A DNA stretch of 52,428 nt, taken from Chromera velia (taxonomy: Eukaryota; Sar; Chromeraceae). A model generated the notes under the pieces. That model saw only the letters and a program-made list of their open reading frames with translations, ran no database searches and had not been told where the DNA came from. Of this stretch, positions 11,773 to 22,641 are shown in pieces. Every line of letters starts with the position of its first letter. Within the stretch, counting starts at the first letter, position 1. The position numbers were made by a program, and so were the translations under genes. The stretch covers positions 1 through 52,428 of the forward strand of contig JAHBMJ010005722.1 of NCBI GenBank assembly GCA_018398765.1. Direction: 5' to 3'.

Positions 11773-12967
11773 AAGTGAGCCCCCCCCACCCTCACTGAAA
11801 GAACGCCCTGACTAGCCCTGACAGGGTTTGTGGGAAAGAAAAGACGGAGGACTCTCTCTTCTCCGTCTCCAGATCCTTCGGTAAAGAAGAGATACGAAGA
11901 GTTCCCAGCCAGCTTGGTTACCAGCAAAGCAAGCAAGACGCAAGAGAGGCTTTCCATTCAGCTAACACGGGATGCAAAGAGTCTCTGACACTCCTTTTCA
12001 CAGTCTTCTGACTGTGCCTACAGCGTTTTGGATTGAAGATGATCAAGCACAGGCTGAAGGCGTGGGGTTGGGATTTGAAGATGATGAAGCAGGGGCCAAG
12101 GCAGAAGTGGGAGAGTCGGAGCCTCCAACTCGTGCCTTTTTGGCCATGTGCTCAGCAAAAAGGAATCCTTTCCCCTATCAAACAATATTGGCCGGGACAC
12201 TCAGACTGCGGAGACTGTGGAGACGTAGGAGACTGCCAGACAAACTCTATTCTATTGCCTGATTACGCACTTCGAATCCTATGGCAGACCTTCTCTGAGG
12301 GCCTTTGATTCTCGTGCCTCCTTCTTCGGGCTTGATGGGAGGGGCATACAGGGAAGGGAGGTCGATGGGGTAGGCGAGCGGCGGAGGAGTTCAGATGGGG
12401 GGGGGTGNNNNNNNNNNNNNNNNNNNNNGGGGGGGGAGGGACAAAGAGAGTTGGAGGGCGGTGGAGCTGGATCTCGAGGGGGGGGTATAGGGGGGGCAAG
12501 ACATTCGTAGGGTGCATGGTCCTGGCGGGTGGCGCGGAGCTTGACTTTGACAGGGGGGCAGGGCCCCCCCTACTTTGAGGGGGGGACGCCGGGGGTGATA
12601 TCTCAATATATCTCAATACCTTCTTTTCCCTCATACAGCAGTAAAGTTGAGAACAAAAATAGCACCTCCATCGCACCTCCAGTGTTCCCAACACATTTTC
12701 CAACCCCTTCTTAAATCTCTTGTGGTCTTCCGCTCTTTTCACACTTCCCTAGACAAAGGCCCGGCCCAGCTTTTCTGCAACTCCCGCCGTCTCCTACCCC
12801 GTATGCTGACGATCCGGACTACGTCGAATTACGGCGCTAGCAACTTATTGGGAGGGTAGACGGTACAAACGACAAATTAGCGCTCTAAGGAGTTTGTACC
12901 GTGCAGAGAAAACGCAGGAGGAGGTCCCAAGAGGAGGCCCCCAAATTGTTGGGCAGGGAATTACAGG
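11773..12967. other. upstream region of the actin-related gene, no gene supported
   Basis: This holds G-runs around an assembly gap and a few short open frames without recognisable domains. It should contain the promoter and 5' UTR of the actin-related gene starting at 12968, but I cannot identify a core promoter element. Confidence 0.4.
12408..12428. other. assembly gap (21 N)
   Basis: A run of 21 N is flanked on both sides by poly-G. The true length of the G-rich stretch is unknown. Confidence 1.
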
Positions 12968-14314
12968 ATGAGTCTGTCTCCTGTGATCATCGACAACGGG
13001 AACTGTTTCATCAAATACGGACGATGCGAGGACGAGGCCCCCCAAAAGTTCAGAACTCTGATCGGAAAGCCAAAACCCAAGTGGAGACTGTCGGAGGAGT
13101 TTGCGGGAGAGGGACAACCGGCGGCGCTGTTTGGGGAACAGGCCCTCGAACACCCAAAGCTGAGGGTGACAAACCCCATGGAACATAGCCAAATAGAAGA
13201 TATGGCGGACGTCAGTCAGGAAGGGCAATTGGCGTTGTGATGTTCCTAAAATGAAAAAACCAGTCGACGCTGAATCGTCGCAAGTTTTGTTTGCTCTTAC
13301 TGTCGTGAGCTTGCTTTCTTTGAATGTGGGCTGCGTTGCTCATTGGTTCATTTTGTGTCGTTCAAGTTGCCCGTCTCCTTCGCTCCCCCCGCTCCTTTCT
13401 CTAAGTCTTCCCCTGCCCTTCAACCTCTCCGTGAGGTCGTCTGCTTTCAATTTTCAAAGAGAAGCTTTCCTGCGGTTCTGCCTGGGTGCGCTCGGAGACA
13501 CTCAGCTTGTGACGTCCCATGGGTCGCGTTTGAGACCTTTTCTTTTTTAACTTCTTCCTGTCCTCTTGCCCGTGTAGTGGCCCTCCCGTCGTTTTCTGGC
13601 TCGGCAAATAAACAAAAAAAGTCAAAAGAAAAGAAAAGAAAGACAGGGAAGAGAACCTTTCGAAGAGACGTTTCTAGGTCTCGTCTTGTCTCATCATGTG
13701 GAGCCCTTTCGATTTTGTCTTTTTTCTGTATCACGCTCCCTCATTATCTCTCCGCTTCTTTCGTTCATTAAGCCTTTCCTTCTTTGTCTTCCTCTGTCCC
13801 TCCCTCCCTCCGTCGTTACTTCCGCCATTCTCCTTCTGTTTGTGGAGGGGAGCTTCGGACGAGAGGGGCGTGGCAACAGAATGCAGGAGACGTCGAAGCT
13901 TCTTCCGATGGTACTCTCTCTCTCTCTCTCTCTCCCTCTCTCGCTCTCTGCAGATGACTGAGATATGGCAACACGTCTTTCGGGACCGCCTGGAGACCTC
14001 ACCGGAGGACCAAGCGCTGCTGATGACGGAACCCCCATTCAATCCCAGACCCGTGAGGGAAAAGATGGGGGAGGCGCTCTTCGAGACTTTGGGAGTCCCT
14101 CACTTGCAGCTGGCAGTCGCGTCCCTCCTCGCGCTCTACGGAGAGGGTCGCACGAGCGGCCTCGTGGTCGACGTGGGAGACGGCGGCGTCCTTGCCTTGC
14201 CTGTGCAACAGGGTGTGTGTGTGTGTGTGTGTGAGTGACACTGTGCGAGTGTGTGTACACACACACTGTGTGCGTGTGAAAAGGGGTGTGTGTGTGTGTG
14301 TGTGTGGATGTGTG

Positions 14315-14356
<42 letters not shown>

Positions 14357-14365
14357 CGTGCGTGC

Positions 14366-14396
<31 letters not shown>

Positions 14397-15158
14397 TGTG
14401 TGTGTGTGTGTACCTTCAGGTTATGTAATGTCTCACTTGATGAGACGAAATGAGTTTGGGGGGGCGGAGGTAACGGACCGTCTCCGAACGCTACTTGTGG
14501 AGAAGCAAATATCTTTGTTCAAAAACAGACATTACGTAAGTCAGTCTGTCTGTCTGTCCGTCTGTCTGTCTGTGTGAAGAAAAGACAATATAGTCTGTCT
14601 GTGTGTCGGTGCATCCTTCTGGTGCGTGCGTGTAAGAGAAGTGTGTGAACAGAAGATGAAACGTGGCGGTCTGTAAGTGAGTGTGGTTTTTTGTCAGTCG
14701 GTCGGTCGGTCAGTCAGTCAGTCATACAGTAAGCGAGCTCGTTCGTTTTTCTTCTTCTTCTTCTTCTTCTTCTTCTTCTTCTCCTTCTTATTTTTGTTCT
14801 TGCAGTTTTGATTAGTGTGTATGAGGGGTCTCACCATCTCTCTTGTTTACCCCTTTTATCTGTCCATCGATGAAGAACTGGACGCAAAATCCCGCCCAGT
14901 CTGTTTTCATTGGAAAGTCTCGTCAGATTGAGTTGTTCTGACCAATTTATTTTCTTGTTCTTCTGCCTGCAGGAGATTGCCCGCAGAATGAAGGAGTCCC
15001 ATTGCTTTGTGTCCCAGGACCCTGAAGCAGAGGCTGAAGGGAGGGGGCGGGGAAGCCTGTCACCTCCGTCGTCCTCTCTCTTTCCTCTTGGGGAGGTGCT
15101 CTCGAATGGAATCTCGTCAGTCGCTTTTCCTCCTTTGTTTGTGGGTGTGCGAGTGGTG

Positions 15159-15234
<76 letters not shown>

Positions 15235-16877
15235 TGAATGTTTTTGTGATACCCCTGCGTGGACGCGTGCGTGCAGAGAAGTAGAGGTGGGGGCTGAGGC
15301 CTGGATGGCCCCTGAGGCCCTTTTTGACCCTGGGGGGACTGAAGGAAGGGACGACGAGGGAATTCCTTCTCTGGTGGCGGGGGTGTTGAAGTCTCTCGCC
15401 ATCGACACGAGGGGTGATTTGATGAAGTCTGTAGTGCTGACGGGGGGGGGGTCCCTGTGTCCCGGGATTGGACCAAGACTCGAAACAGAGCTGAAGGAGA
15501 GACTGCCTGCCGGGACGGCCCCGGGGGCTCTTAGGTCGGAAGAATGTTTTTTGTCTTGTTTCACTTGCAAACTGTTTCATGCATGACCTATTTTTTCATC
15601 GACATATTTTCTCTTCTCTCTCGGCATGCACCTGCTTGCTGAATCGGAGGCTCCTTTGTCCATCCTGGGTTTTCAGATTGGCCGACATATATGCTGGTTG
15701 GAGTTTTTGTGCATGATCTTTCGAAGGGAAAGGAGAGGAGACAAGAGTCCAGGCAGGAAGAGAACAAAAGGAGAATGAGTGAGGAAGGAGACAGATTGGG
15801 AGATTAATATTGATGCTGGTGACTTGTGCGGGCATAGGTGTCTGTCTCAGACTGTCTCAGATGACACACGGGACAAATGGGCGTCCTGCTATGGGCGTGT
15901 TCGCGTTTTCACAGTTGCCTGCATGACCCTTGATAACTCCCAAGCGTGCCTCTCGTTCTTTTTTGTTTTTTCTTCCTTCCTTTTGAATGCTCTCCACAGG
16001 GTTTTGACCTCAAGTAAGGGTGCTGATTCATGGTTTGCGGGGGCAAAGTCCTGGTTGGAGATGCAACAGACCAGCGTCAGTTCATGAGTCAGGCTCTGAA
16101 AGAGGCACTCAATCATGGATTTTGCCGAGGCTGAATCCATTTGGGCAAGCATTCAAGGCACAGTGTACCAAACCAAGCCTCCTTATGTGAATGGAAGAGT
16201 ATAATTCATTCTCCCTTCCATGCGGCTCCCTTTTGTTTTAATTTGCTCGCATCGGATCTCTGTCCGATCCCCTGCCGGCGCAGCTCTGGTGGTCTTCTGC
16301 TTCAACTTCAGAAAGTACAATTTCGTTTTCTCTCAGTGCACGCACAGTTCAAACCAGAATACCCGCAGTTGCCGGACTTTTTTCTATTCACGGCTTCACA
16401 CGAGGAACTGAACTCCATTTCGCCACGACGAAAACATCCCCACATTGCACCGCAGGATGTCTGGGTGAGCCAGGCGGAATGGCACGAGCATGGCGCTTCA
16501 ATTTTGGAACAGAAGGTGAGCATGCATGATGATCGAGCAAGTACCTTTCGCACAGCAAAACTCTAATTAACCACTCACTCTTTGGAGAGGCCGTAACCGG
16601 GCTGGATTTCATTTGACTTGCTTCCTTGTGTCTGCATGTCGGCCGGTCCTTTCCGTTTTTCTTTGAAGAGTTGCAACAGTGTCTGTATGCCTCTTTGTCA
16701 GTCTGTATCCCGATGCGAGATTTTCTTTGGCCTTGTGCTCCTCTTTGCATGTGGAAACAAATTTCTGCAAACGGGTTCTGCGGCTGCCTGTATGATTCCA
16801 TTTCTCTTTCCAAAGCTGCTAATGCTGTTGAACCGCTTTGCTCCTCTCTGCAGAATTTGATGTCAGGGCAATTTTGA
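12968..16877 (+). CDS. divergent actin-related protein (Arp), 392 aa, 8 exons
   Basis: Exons are 12968-13210, 13954-14212, 14420-14535, 14973-15115, 15277-15534, 16000-16075, 16456-16515 and 16854-16877. All junctions join in phase and total 1179 bases, or 392 residues against about 375 for actin. The actin fold is clear: phosphate loop 1 [13 protein letters not shown] (residues 6-18), [27 protein letters not shown], phosphate loop 2 VVDVGDGG (152-159), adenosine loop [12 protein letters not shown] (306-317) and an ending like [17 protein letters not shown]. Numbering matches actin without gaps to residue 168; a Gly/Ser/Pro-rich insertion of about ten residues lies near 225-255. ATP-contacting Asp11-, Lys18-, Asp154- and Asp157-equivalents are kept, but the catalytic Gln137 is Ala and His161 is Leu. 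I cannot assign a subfamily: IDTR and the C-terminal LE(Q/K) recall Arp2, CFVSQD recalls Arp6. Start chosen at the only ATG giving an actin-like N terminus. Confidence 0.9.
14213..14410. repeat. (TG)n microsatellite filling an intron of the Arp gene
   Basis: This intron is almost entirely GT repeat, and the 5' splice site is itself the start of the GT tract. A 45-50-base non-repeat insert at about 14238-14288 recurs in the TG block near 24867-24912. Confidence 0.9.
14749..14789. repeat. (CTT)n microsatellite
   Basis: A trinucleotide pyrimidine tract lies in the intron before exon 14973-15115 of the Arp gene. Confidence 0.85.
15163..15233. repeat. (TG)n microsatellite
   Basis: A GT tract fills the centre of the 161-base intron between exons 14973-15115 and 15277-15534 of the Arp gene. 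Confidence 0.9.
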
Positions 16878-17063
16878 GCTGAAAGTTGTACAGGGTCTGA
16901 GACTATGCCAGGGTTGCTAAGTTTGGTAAAGTCTGGGCAAATTCAAAATTCTTAACATTTCAAAAGGTTTTCAAAGATGAAAGTCTTATATTAAAACATT
17001 TTTTTAATGTATTGTGCGGAATTTGTTGCAATATTCTCGAAGAAGACAATGCGTACAGATTTG

Positions 17064-17223
17064 TCAATGACTGTCATGGAATGAAGTTGAAGGGAGAATA
17101 TACAAATAATTTCATGTCAAATAAATACAAGCAATTATACGTTTCTTCTGTCAATGACTGTCATGGAATGAAGTTGAAGGGAGAATATACAAATAATTTC
17201 ATGTCAAATAAATACAAGCAATT
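17064..17223 (+). repeat. 73-bp direct repeat, two exact copies
   Basis: Copies at 17064-17136 and 17151-17223 are identical from TCAATGACTGTCATGG to AATACAAGCAATT, with an offset of 87. The second copy runs directly into a (GATT)n tract. Confidence 0.95.
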
Positions 17224-17681
17224 GATTGATTGATTGATTGATTGATATGTTCCGCCCTAGGGCCTTCCCGCTATATCTATCTGTCGCCAGAGCTAGCAGG
17301 GCGGGGCGTTCCCCAGCCTAAGCTGAGGTATCAGACCCCGCCCTCCAATTATATGTTTCTTTTTATGATATAATTGAATTGTGTAGAAAATTCTATTTTT
17401 AAAAAAGCTGCATGAAGCTTCTTACATGATTGATAACATAGCATAACATAACATTGATGTTCTGGGTTTTGCTTGCGGTCCACTGCGATTGATTGATTGA
17501 GTAAGTGAGTGATTAGTTCCGCGCTAGGCCTTAATTCCTATTCTGTCAAGGTGTCACCACCGCTAACAGGGCCTGGCCCGAGATATTATTTCAGACTGCG
17601 ATGTTTCAAAATAAAGACTCTACAACACTGGAAAGATATAATTGGATTGATGTTTTAGGTTGCCTTTCGGTCCAGTGCGGG
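17220..17681 (+). repeat. two diverged copies of a dispersed element with a (GATT)n head
   Basis: Each copy starts with a GATT tract (17220-17246; 17488-17500), then GTTCCGC.CTAGG (17249; 17516) and a segment containing GCTA(G/A)CAGGGC (17294; 17562). A second shared block, ATTGATGTT.T.GG followed by CGGTCCA(C/G)TGCG, lies at 17452-17488 and 17645-17681. The order suggests a unit of roughly 200-270 bases repeated twice, probably a transposable-element remnant. Confidence 0.6.
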
Positions 17682-18127
17682 GCCTCATCAGTAGGTTCGA
17701 CTTGCAGCGGTCAATTTTATGGTATAAGGATTGGTATAAGAATGTGTTAGAATGTGTTTGCTTCAGTTCAAAGAAAACTTAAAGTTTTTTTTTTTTTAAA
17801 TTGAAGTACGTTGACTACGGAAGTAGCAACAACTGTTAGTAACTATAAATTCCAATATCAGTCAAAAGACGTGTTCGTTTCGACTGGTAATGATAATTTT
17901 GCAGAACTGTTCAGCAGACACAAACGTTGTAATAAGCTGTAGAAGTTTTGTTTTAACAACACTTTTAAGGTCGATAATGATGATTGGGGGTTTTGTTATA
18001 TATGCTACATCCCTCTATTAGGCAGATCTAGCCTAGTAACGGCCCTAGTTTGTCCACATATCTAAAAACACGTCTGTTCATCGATTACTTTCAATGCGTG
18101 GCTCATCACTCGTGCCCCTAACTGCAG

Positions 18128-18352
18128 GATCTGATGGAGAAAAGAGAGGTCGAGAATGGCCCGGAAAGCGAAGCTGAGAGGGCACTTAACAAAAATTGTA
18201 CCCCCCCAGACCATACGGATGGCTGCATCCGACGTTTACAGGAAGATCTGATGCACGCCAAGCTCGGCCCCGGAAAGACAATTCAGCTGAGGAGGCACTT
18301 TCCAAATTTAAAGCAGGGGCAACAAGAATAAATTTCGCTTTCCGGGCCATTC
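18128..18352. repeat. 19-bp perfect inverted repeat enclosing a diverged direct duplication
   Basis: GAATGGCCCGGAAAGCGAA at 18154-18172 is exactly reverse-complemented at 18334-18352. Between them, the segment starting GATCTGATGGAG (18128) recurs diverged about 116 bases later as GATCTGATGCAC (18245), followed in both by a CCGGAAAG..AGCTGAG..GGCACTT pattern. Confidence 0.8.
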
Positions 18353-18813
18353 GCACGGAGTGCGTCAGATTGAATTTCGTAGCAGTGAAGATTCGTCAGC
18401 CGGCCTGCCCGCGCCAGGTTGAAACAGCTAGAGCCGTCTCCTATGAATGCATGCATGCTGATCTTCCAGTGGCACCGTGTGACATCCAAAGAGAAAGATT
18501 TTTCAAGAGAACAGAAAGTTCACATGCTGTGTTTTTGATCTGGGTACGTCATGTGTCCGTCGACGCAGTCTCAATGAGTCGTCACTTGTCCAGTCGGTGC
18601 TTCTATATAGACCTCAAGTAACCTCGCGTCTCTGCATGATTGAGTGGCCGTCTCCTCTTTGCCACCAGAGTATCCCACGTACCCACTGTGTATATGTTCG
18701 ACGTTTGGGGCGCAATTTTTGTGGCAAAGAGCTTTGTTGTTAGGAGTCTCTGTGAAGAACCCAGGGAACCAGTCAGAGAAAGGCCGAGCTGAGATCAAGG
18801 AGACGGAGACGGG

Positions 18814-19866
18814 ATGCTCACAAGGTCTGTGCACGTAAGGAGACGGCTTCAGGCAGAGCTTCATAGAGAAAGAACAGAAGCCATACGAAGCTGCTGGCAG
18901 CCACATGGAACCGGTATCCCTGGAACTGTCTCCCTTCTGGGCGTTCGGAACTTTCAGGCACGAGCAGAGAGGCTCTACGGAGGGGAACGGGAGGACCCAG
19001 GTGGGCCTGCGGGATTGTGTGCGTGTCTGTCTGCACGAGAGGGTGCATGGAGAACACCATTTCTGACTGACGCGGCTGATTTTTGCCTTCGCTCCATCTT
19101 TGCGTCTCCCCTTCTTTCGGTCCTTCTCGCTTGGCCTCGCTGCTTTCTGCGGGTCCTTCTCGGTGTCTGATGGGGGTGTCTGGCAATGGGTTGGAGTACA
19201 GTGAGAATGTTCGGAGCGTCGTTCCGATCCTACCTCAGGGAGCCCCCCCCCCATCTCCCTACACTCCCTCTCCCCTCTCTGCTTCCTTACCACCCTGCCC
19301 CCCCCCCTCCAAGCTCCCGCTATGTGTGTGTGTCCGCTTTCCGCGCCCCCGAAGTGCATCTCTCTCTTTCTCTCTTCGTCTAGCGTCCTTCTCTCCCTCC
19401 CTCTCTTTTCTTTCAACGCGCTCTGCTTTCCTTCCGGTTGCAGTCAGGCCTGCGCCTCCTCCGCCAAAGAAACGCTGGTTCGATCTGAAAACTTTCCGGG
19501 GACACTTGAGAAGACAAAAGCAGGAGGAGAGGAGGCTGGAGGAAGAACAACTCGCAAAGGAGTATGCACTAGACCCTCCAGGTACTTGTTGCGACGTCGG
19601 GAGTCTCTAGGCACATACGTATACATGCACTGCCTACCAGAAGGCACAAAATGGACCCTCCCCTTTTGCTGCGTGCAGTTTTTTCTTTCGATTTCCGTTT
19701 GCATGCCTGAACGCGTTCCCGCGTCCTCCTTTTTTCATCTTCTTGCCTGCTTACATTCCCTTTTCTCTTTTTGCTTCTGGCTGATTTGTGGCCTTCGTGA
19801 TGTCATCTCGTTGGTGCGTTTCTGCAGAGAACATATAAGAAACAAGATATGCGTACATGTTGTCCG

Positions 19867-19929
<63 letters not shown>

Positions 19930-21003
19930 AGAAGGATGGGGAGTCAAGGAATTTTTGGACTCGATCGAGATCGGAGAGAACAGCGAGGAGATCGCAGAAC
20001 AGTTTGAGAGCTGGAAGCATTTCGCGGGAGCAACGTCTGATGTCAGTCAGTTAGTAAGTGAGCGGGCTCATCCATCGCTCTGTCATTTTTCAATGCTCAA
20101 CATTGTCATCGTTTTTGTCCAGTTGCGTATCGTATTGCTTTTTCGAGAGCCGAAAAAGATTTTATCGTCACCAGTCCCTCCGTGCTCGTTTTCCTTCCCT
20201 TTCCCCGGCCATGTCTGAAAAGCTACTACTTCTGCAGCCTCTCTATGGTTTTTACAGTTCCAGCTTGTTTGCTAACTGGACTGGCTGTCCGCTTACGAAA
20301 AACCGCAAACGAGTTTCTCCTCTCTTTTCCGTCTGTTTTGCTTTGTCTCTCGAGTGCCCCATGTTAAAATGTCTGGTTTCAGACTTTCGACGGCTGTTTT
20401 TCCTTTTCATGTATATCCACCTGAAAAAATGTCCCTTTGGCTTCCGCTGTTTCCTCCTTCGGGCGGAGGTGCATCGACTTGGAGACCGGCTGTATGCTCT
20501 CATGCACCGTCTGCTTTCCTTCTGCTGCATTCCGTTGCGTGAATGGAACCCGCAGGAGATTGACCAGCTTGAGATGGTCACAAACGACCAGAGAAGAAAA
20601 ATGAAGAGATTTCTCAGGTTTGAAGGGGTGGGGGGTAATTTTTTCCGCGTATTATTTGGACAAACGCAGGCAGATCAATCGAATCTGGACAGGCGTCGCT
20701 TTCTCTCTCTCCCTCCATCCCTGCCTCTCATTGAAGGCCGTGGGGCATGAAAGAGAAGACAGACAATCAGAAAGATGGGCTCTTCTACCTCGGCCTCTCA
20801 TTTGCGCTTATGGCTTTCTGTCGCTCTCCCTCCCTTTTCCCTCCGGTCTCTTCATCTTCCACTCCCCCCTATGTCGTTGCCCTTTGTGAGTCCGAACGCT
20901 CGGGTATGCATATGTATGTTTGTATGTATGTATGCATGCATGTATGCATGTATGTATGTATGTATGTATGTAAGTGTGTGTGCGTGAACATTTGTGCACC
21001 TCT

Positions 21004-21061
<58 letters not shown>

Positions 21062-21654
21062 GAGAAAGACAGACAGAGATGGAGAGAGAGTTGGAGCGGG
21101 GGAGGAAGGCTGCATGCAGATCCATTTGTATATCTACATGTATGGACATATGCACGGCCCATGTGTGTGCCAGTGCATGCGTTGAGAGAAGACAGCCGTT
21201 CGTTTGCTGACTGAAGGGTGAAAGAAAGAAGGTGCAGTGTGTGTACTGGAGGGGGTTCGTGACGTCGTCCCTCCACTCCGAGCTGGCTGGTGCTTTTGTC
21301 AGGCGGGAACTTCATCACCCTGCCTGCCTGCCTTCCTTCTGACTGCAGGTTGTTCAACCACGGGCTGTGGCCTCCAGTGAGAGAAGATGAGTACCTCGAG
21401 AGGTTCAAGGTGAGTCGAGTCAGTGCATTCATTCATTCATTGTTTGCATCGAGGTTCGTTTGATTGCTTTTGCTTTGGGCGGAGCGGTTGTCTCTCTGTC
21501 TTTATGTATCTTCACAAGCTTGTCTGTCTGCATTTCACGTATGTGTGTCACACGAAGAGTAATCGGCCTTTTCTCACTTTTCCACATCGAGCTTGGTTCA
21601 AATACCTAAAAACATGATGTGAAAAGAAAATGACGGGTGGGATCGGATCGGTCT

Positions 21655-21687
<33 letters not shown>

Positions 21688-22031
21688 CAGGGGAAGAAAA
21701 TGGAACGGGAAGGCCTTCCGTGGACAGAGGAGGAGACGGAGAGGCTGAGGGCTCTCTGTGAGTTCTATGACGTTTCTTTTGGAGGTGAGTCTGTTGGTCA
21801 CATATGGCGACATGAATTTCGGCTGGCTGAAGTCTTGAGGGGAGATATATAGAGTGGTACATGCGTCGGCACTTTGGTCGATCGATGTGAGTGATGGAAG
21901 GGAGAGGACCTGCAGGGATGCAGCTCTCTCTGTGTGGCAATGCAAAAAAACAAACACTTCAGCCATACATGTCCGTGGCTGGGCGTGGACATTCGTGTCT
22001 GTGCGTGGGCGTGTTTCTGTGTCTACTTCTG

Positions 22032-22104
<73 letters not shown>

Positions 22105-22641
22105 TGTGCGTGCTTGTAAGTGAGTGTGTGTGTGTGTGTGCAGACCCTTTCCTGTACATCTCCTGGGAGATGCAAAGGCGCATTCCCGAAGTCCGACAAA
22201 AATATGTGGAGACAATTCTGAAGCCACAGGTTGGTCCGAGTCGATGCGTTCTCACATAATCCTGATTCCTTTTTCTCATTATTTCTTTGTCCTCCCAAAT
22301 TTTGCGCCACCCAGTGATGAGGGCCCTTTGTAAGAGAGGCATTGTGCCGTCTTGCTAGACTAGGGTATGGATTGCTTTTGCTTTTGCTTACTCATCGACT
22401 GCCTGGTTGTGGCTTTATGCAGACTCAGATGGGCGAATGCGAACTCGCAGTCACGAAGGCAAGCCGTCCCCTTCTGATGAACCGAAAGTTCAAACTCGAC
22501 CCTCCCTTCCTTTATGTCGTGCCCTCGAAGGAAAACTTCCGACTCGCGCGGTCGGATTTTCGCCTTCCAGACGGCTTCGTCAAATACAGACAGCCACAGC
22601 TTTTCTGTTTGCAGCAAACGACGGAGTCAGAGGTGACATAG
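18814..22641 (+). CDS. probable mitochondrial IGR/mS41-type (SAM-like) protein with C-terminal extension, 322 aa
   Basis: Exons are 18814-19000, 19444-19581, 19932-20053, 20556-20617, 21349-21409, 21691-21784, 22144-22229 and 22423-22641. All join in phase, 969 bases in total. The first 18 residues (MLTRSVHVRRRLQAELHR) are Arg-rich, almost free of acid and amphipathic, as in mitochondrial presequences. A basic coiled coil follows (FRGHLRRQKQEERRLEEEQL). Residues of exons 3-5, VKEFLDSI...AEQFESWKHF then NDQRRKMKRFLRLFNHGLWP, fit the IGR domain of the mitochondrial small-subunit ribosomal protein mS41/Fyv4 (FL..IG, KFESW, QRR..LR). The C-terminal half has LPWTEEETERLRALCEFYDV and RRIPEVRQKYVETIL, which also recall the SANT-like part of DMAP1/Swc4; I prefer mS41 because of the presequence and the longer match. 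The role in the mitoribosome is inferred. The gene shows none of the GTC donors common in its neighbours. Confidence 0.7.
19868..19929. repeat. (CT)n-(GT)n microsatellite before an acceptor
   Basis: The tract ends two bases before the AG of exon 19932-20053 and must serve as its polypyrimidine tract. Confidence 0.9.
20905..21066. repeat. (ATGT)n, then (GT)n-(GA)n microsatellites
   Basis: Two compound arrays (20905-20971 and 21003-21066) lie in the 731-base intron before exon 21349-21409. Confidence 0.9.
21651..21688. repeat. (CTGC)n array forming a splice acceptor
   Basis: Tandem CTGC units run up to the final CTGCAG at 21685-21690, so the acceptor of exon 21691-21784 is effectively the last repeat unit. 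Confidence 0.9.
22030..22104. repeat. (CT)n-(GT)n-(GA)n microsatellite
   Basis: Compound repeat in the intron before exon 22144-22229. A second short GT run reaches the acceptor itself. Confidence 0.9.

Larger units (their letters stand above)
16878..18813. other. intergenic repeat-rich stretch between the Arp and IGR/mS41-like genes
   Basis: It is AT-rich with several repeats listed separately. An open frame at 18134-18331 on + begins after a CAG and could be an exon, but I cannot connect it to either neighbouring gene and its two halves are diverged duplicates, so I treat it as repeat. Confidence 0.5.

Noticed and set aside
18571-19416. 281-aa minus-strand open frame
   Set aside because: It is antisense to the first exon of the IGR/mS41-like gene, whose exons join in phase; the minus frame has no recognisable domain or acceptor/donor context.
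18814-22641. Identification as DMAP1/Swc4, which would pair with the neighbouring Arp in a chromatin complex
   Set aside because: Only a short SANT-like helix supports it; the presequence and the IGR-type FESW/QRR pattern over three exons fit a mitochondrial mS41-type protein better.
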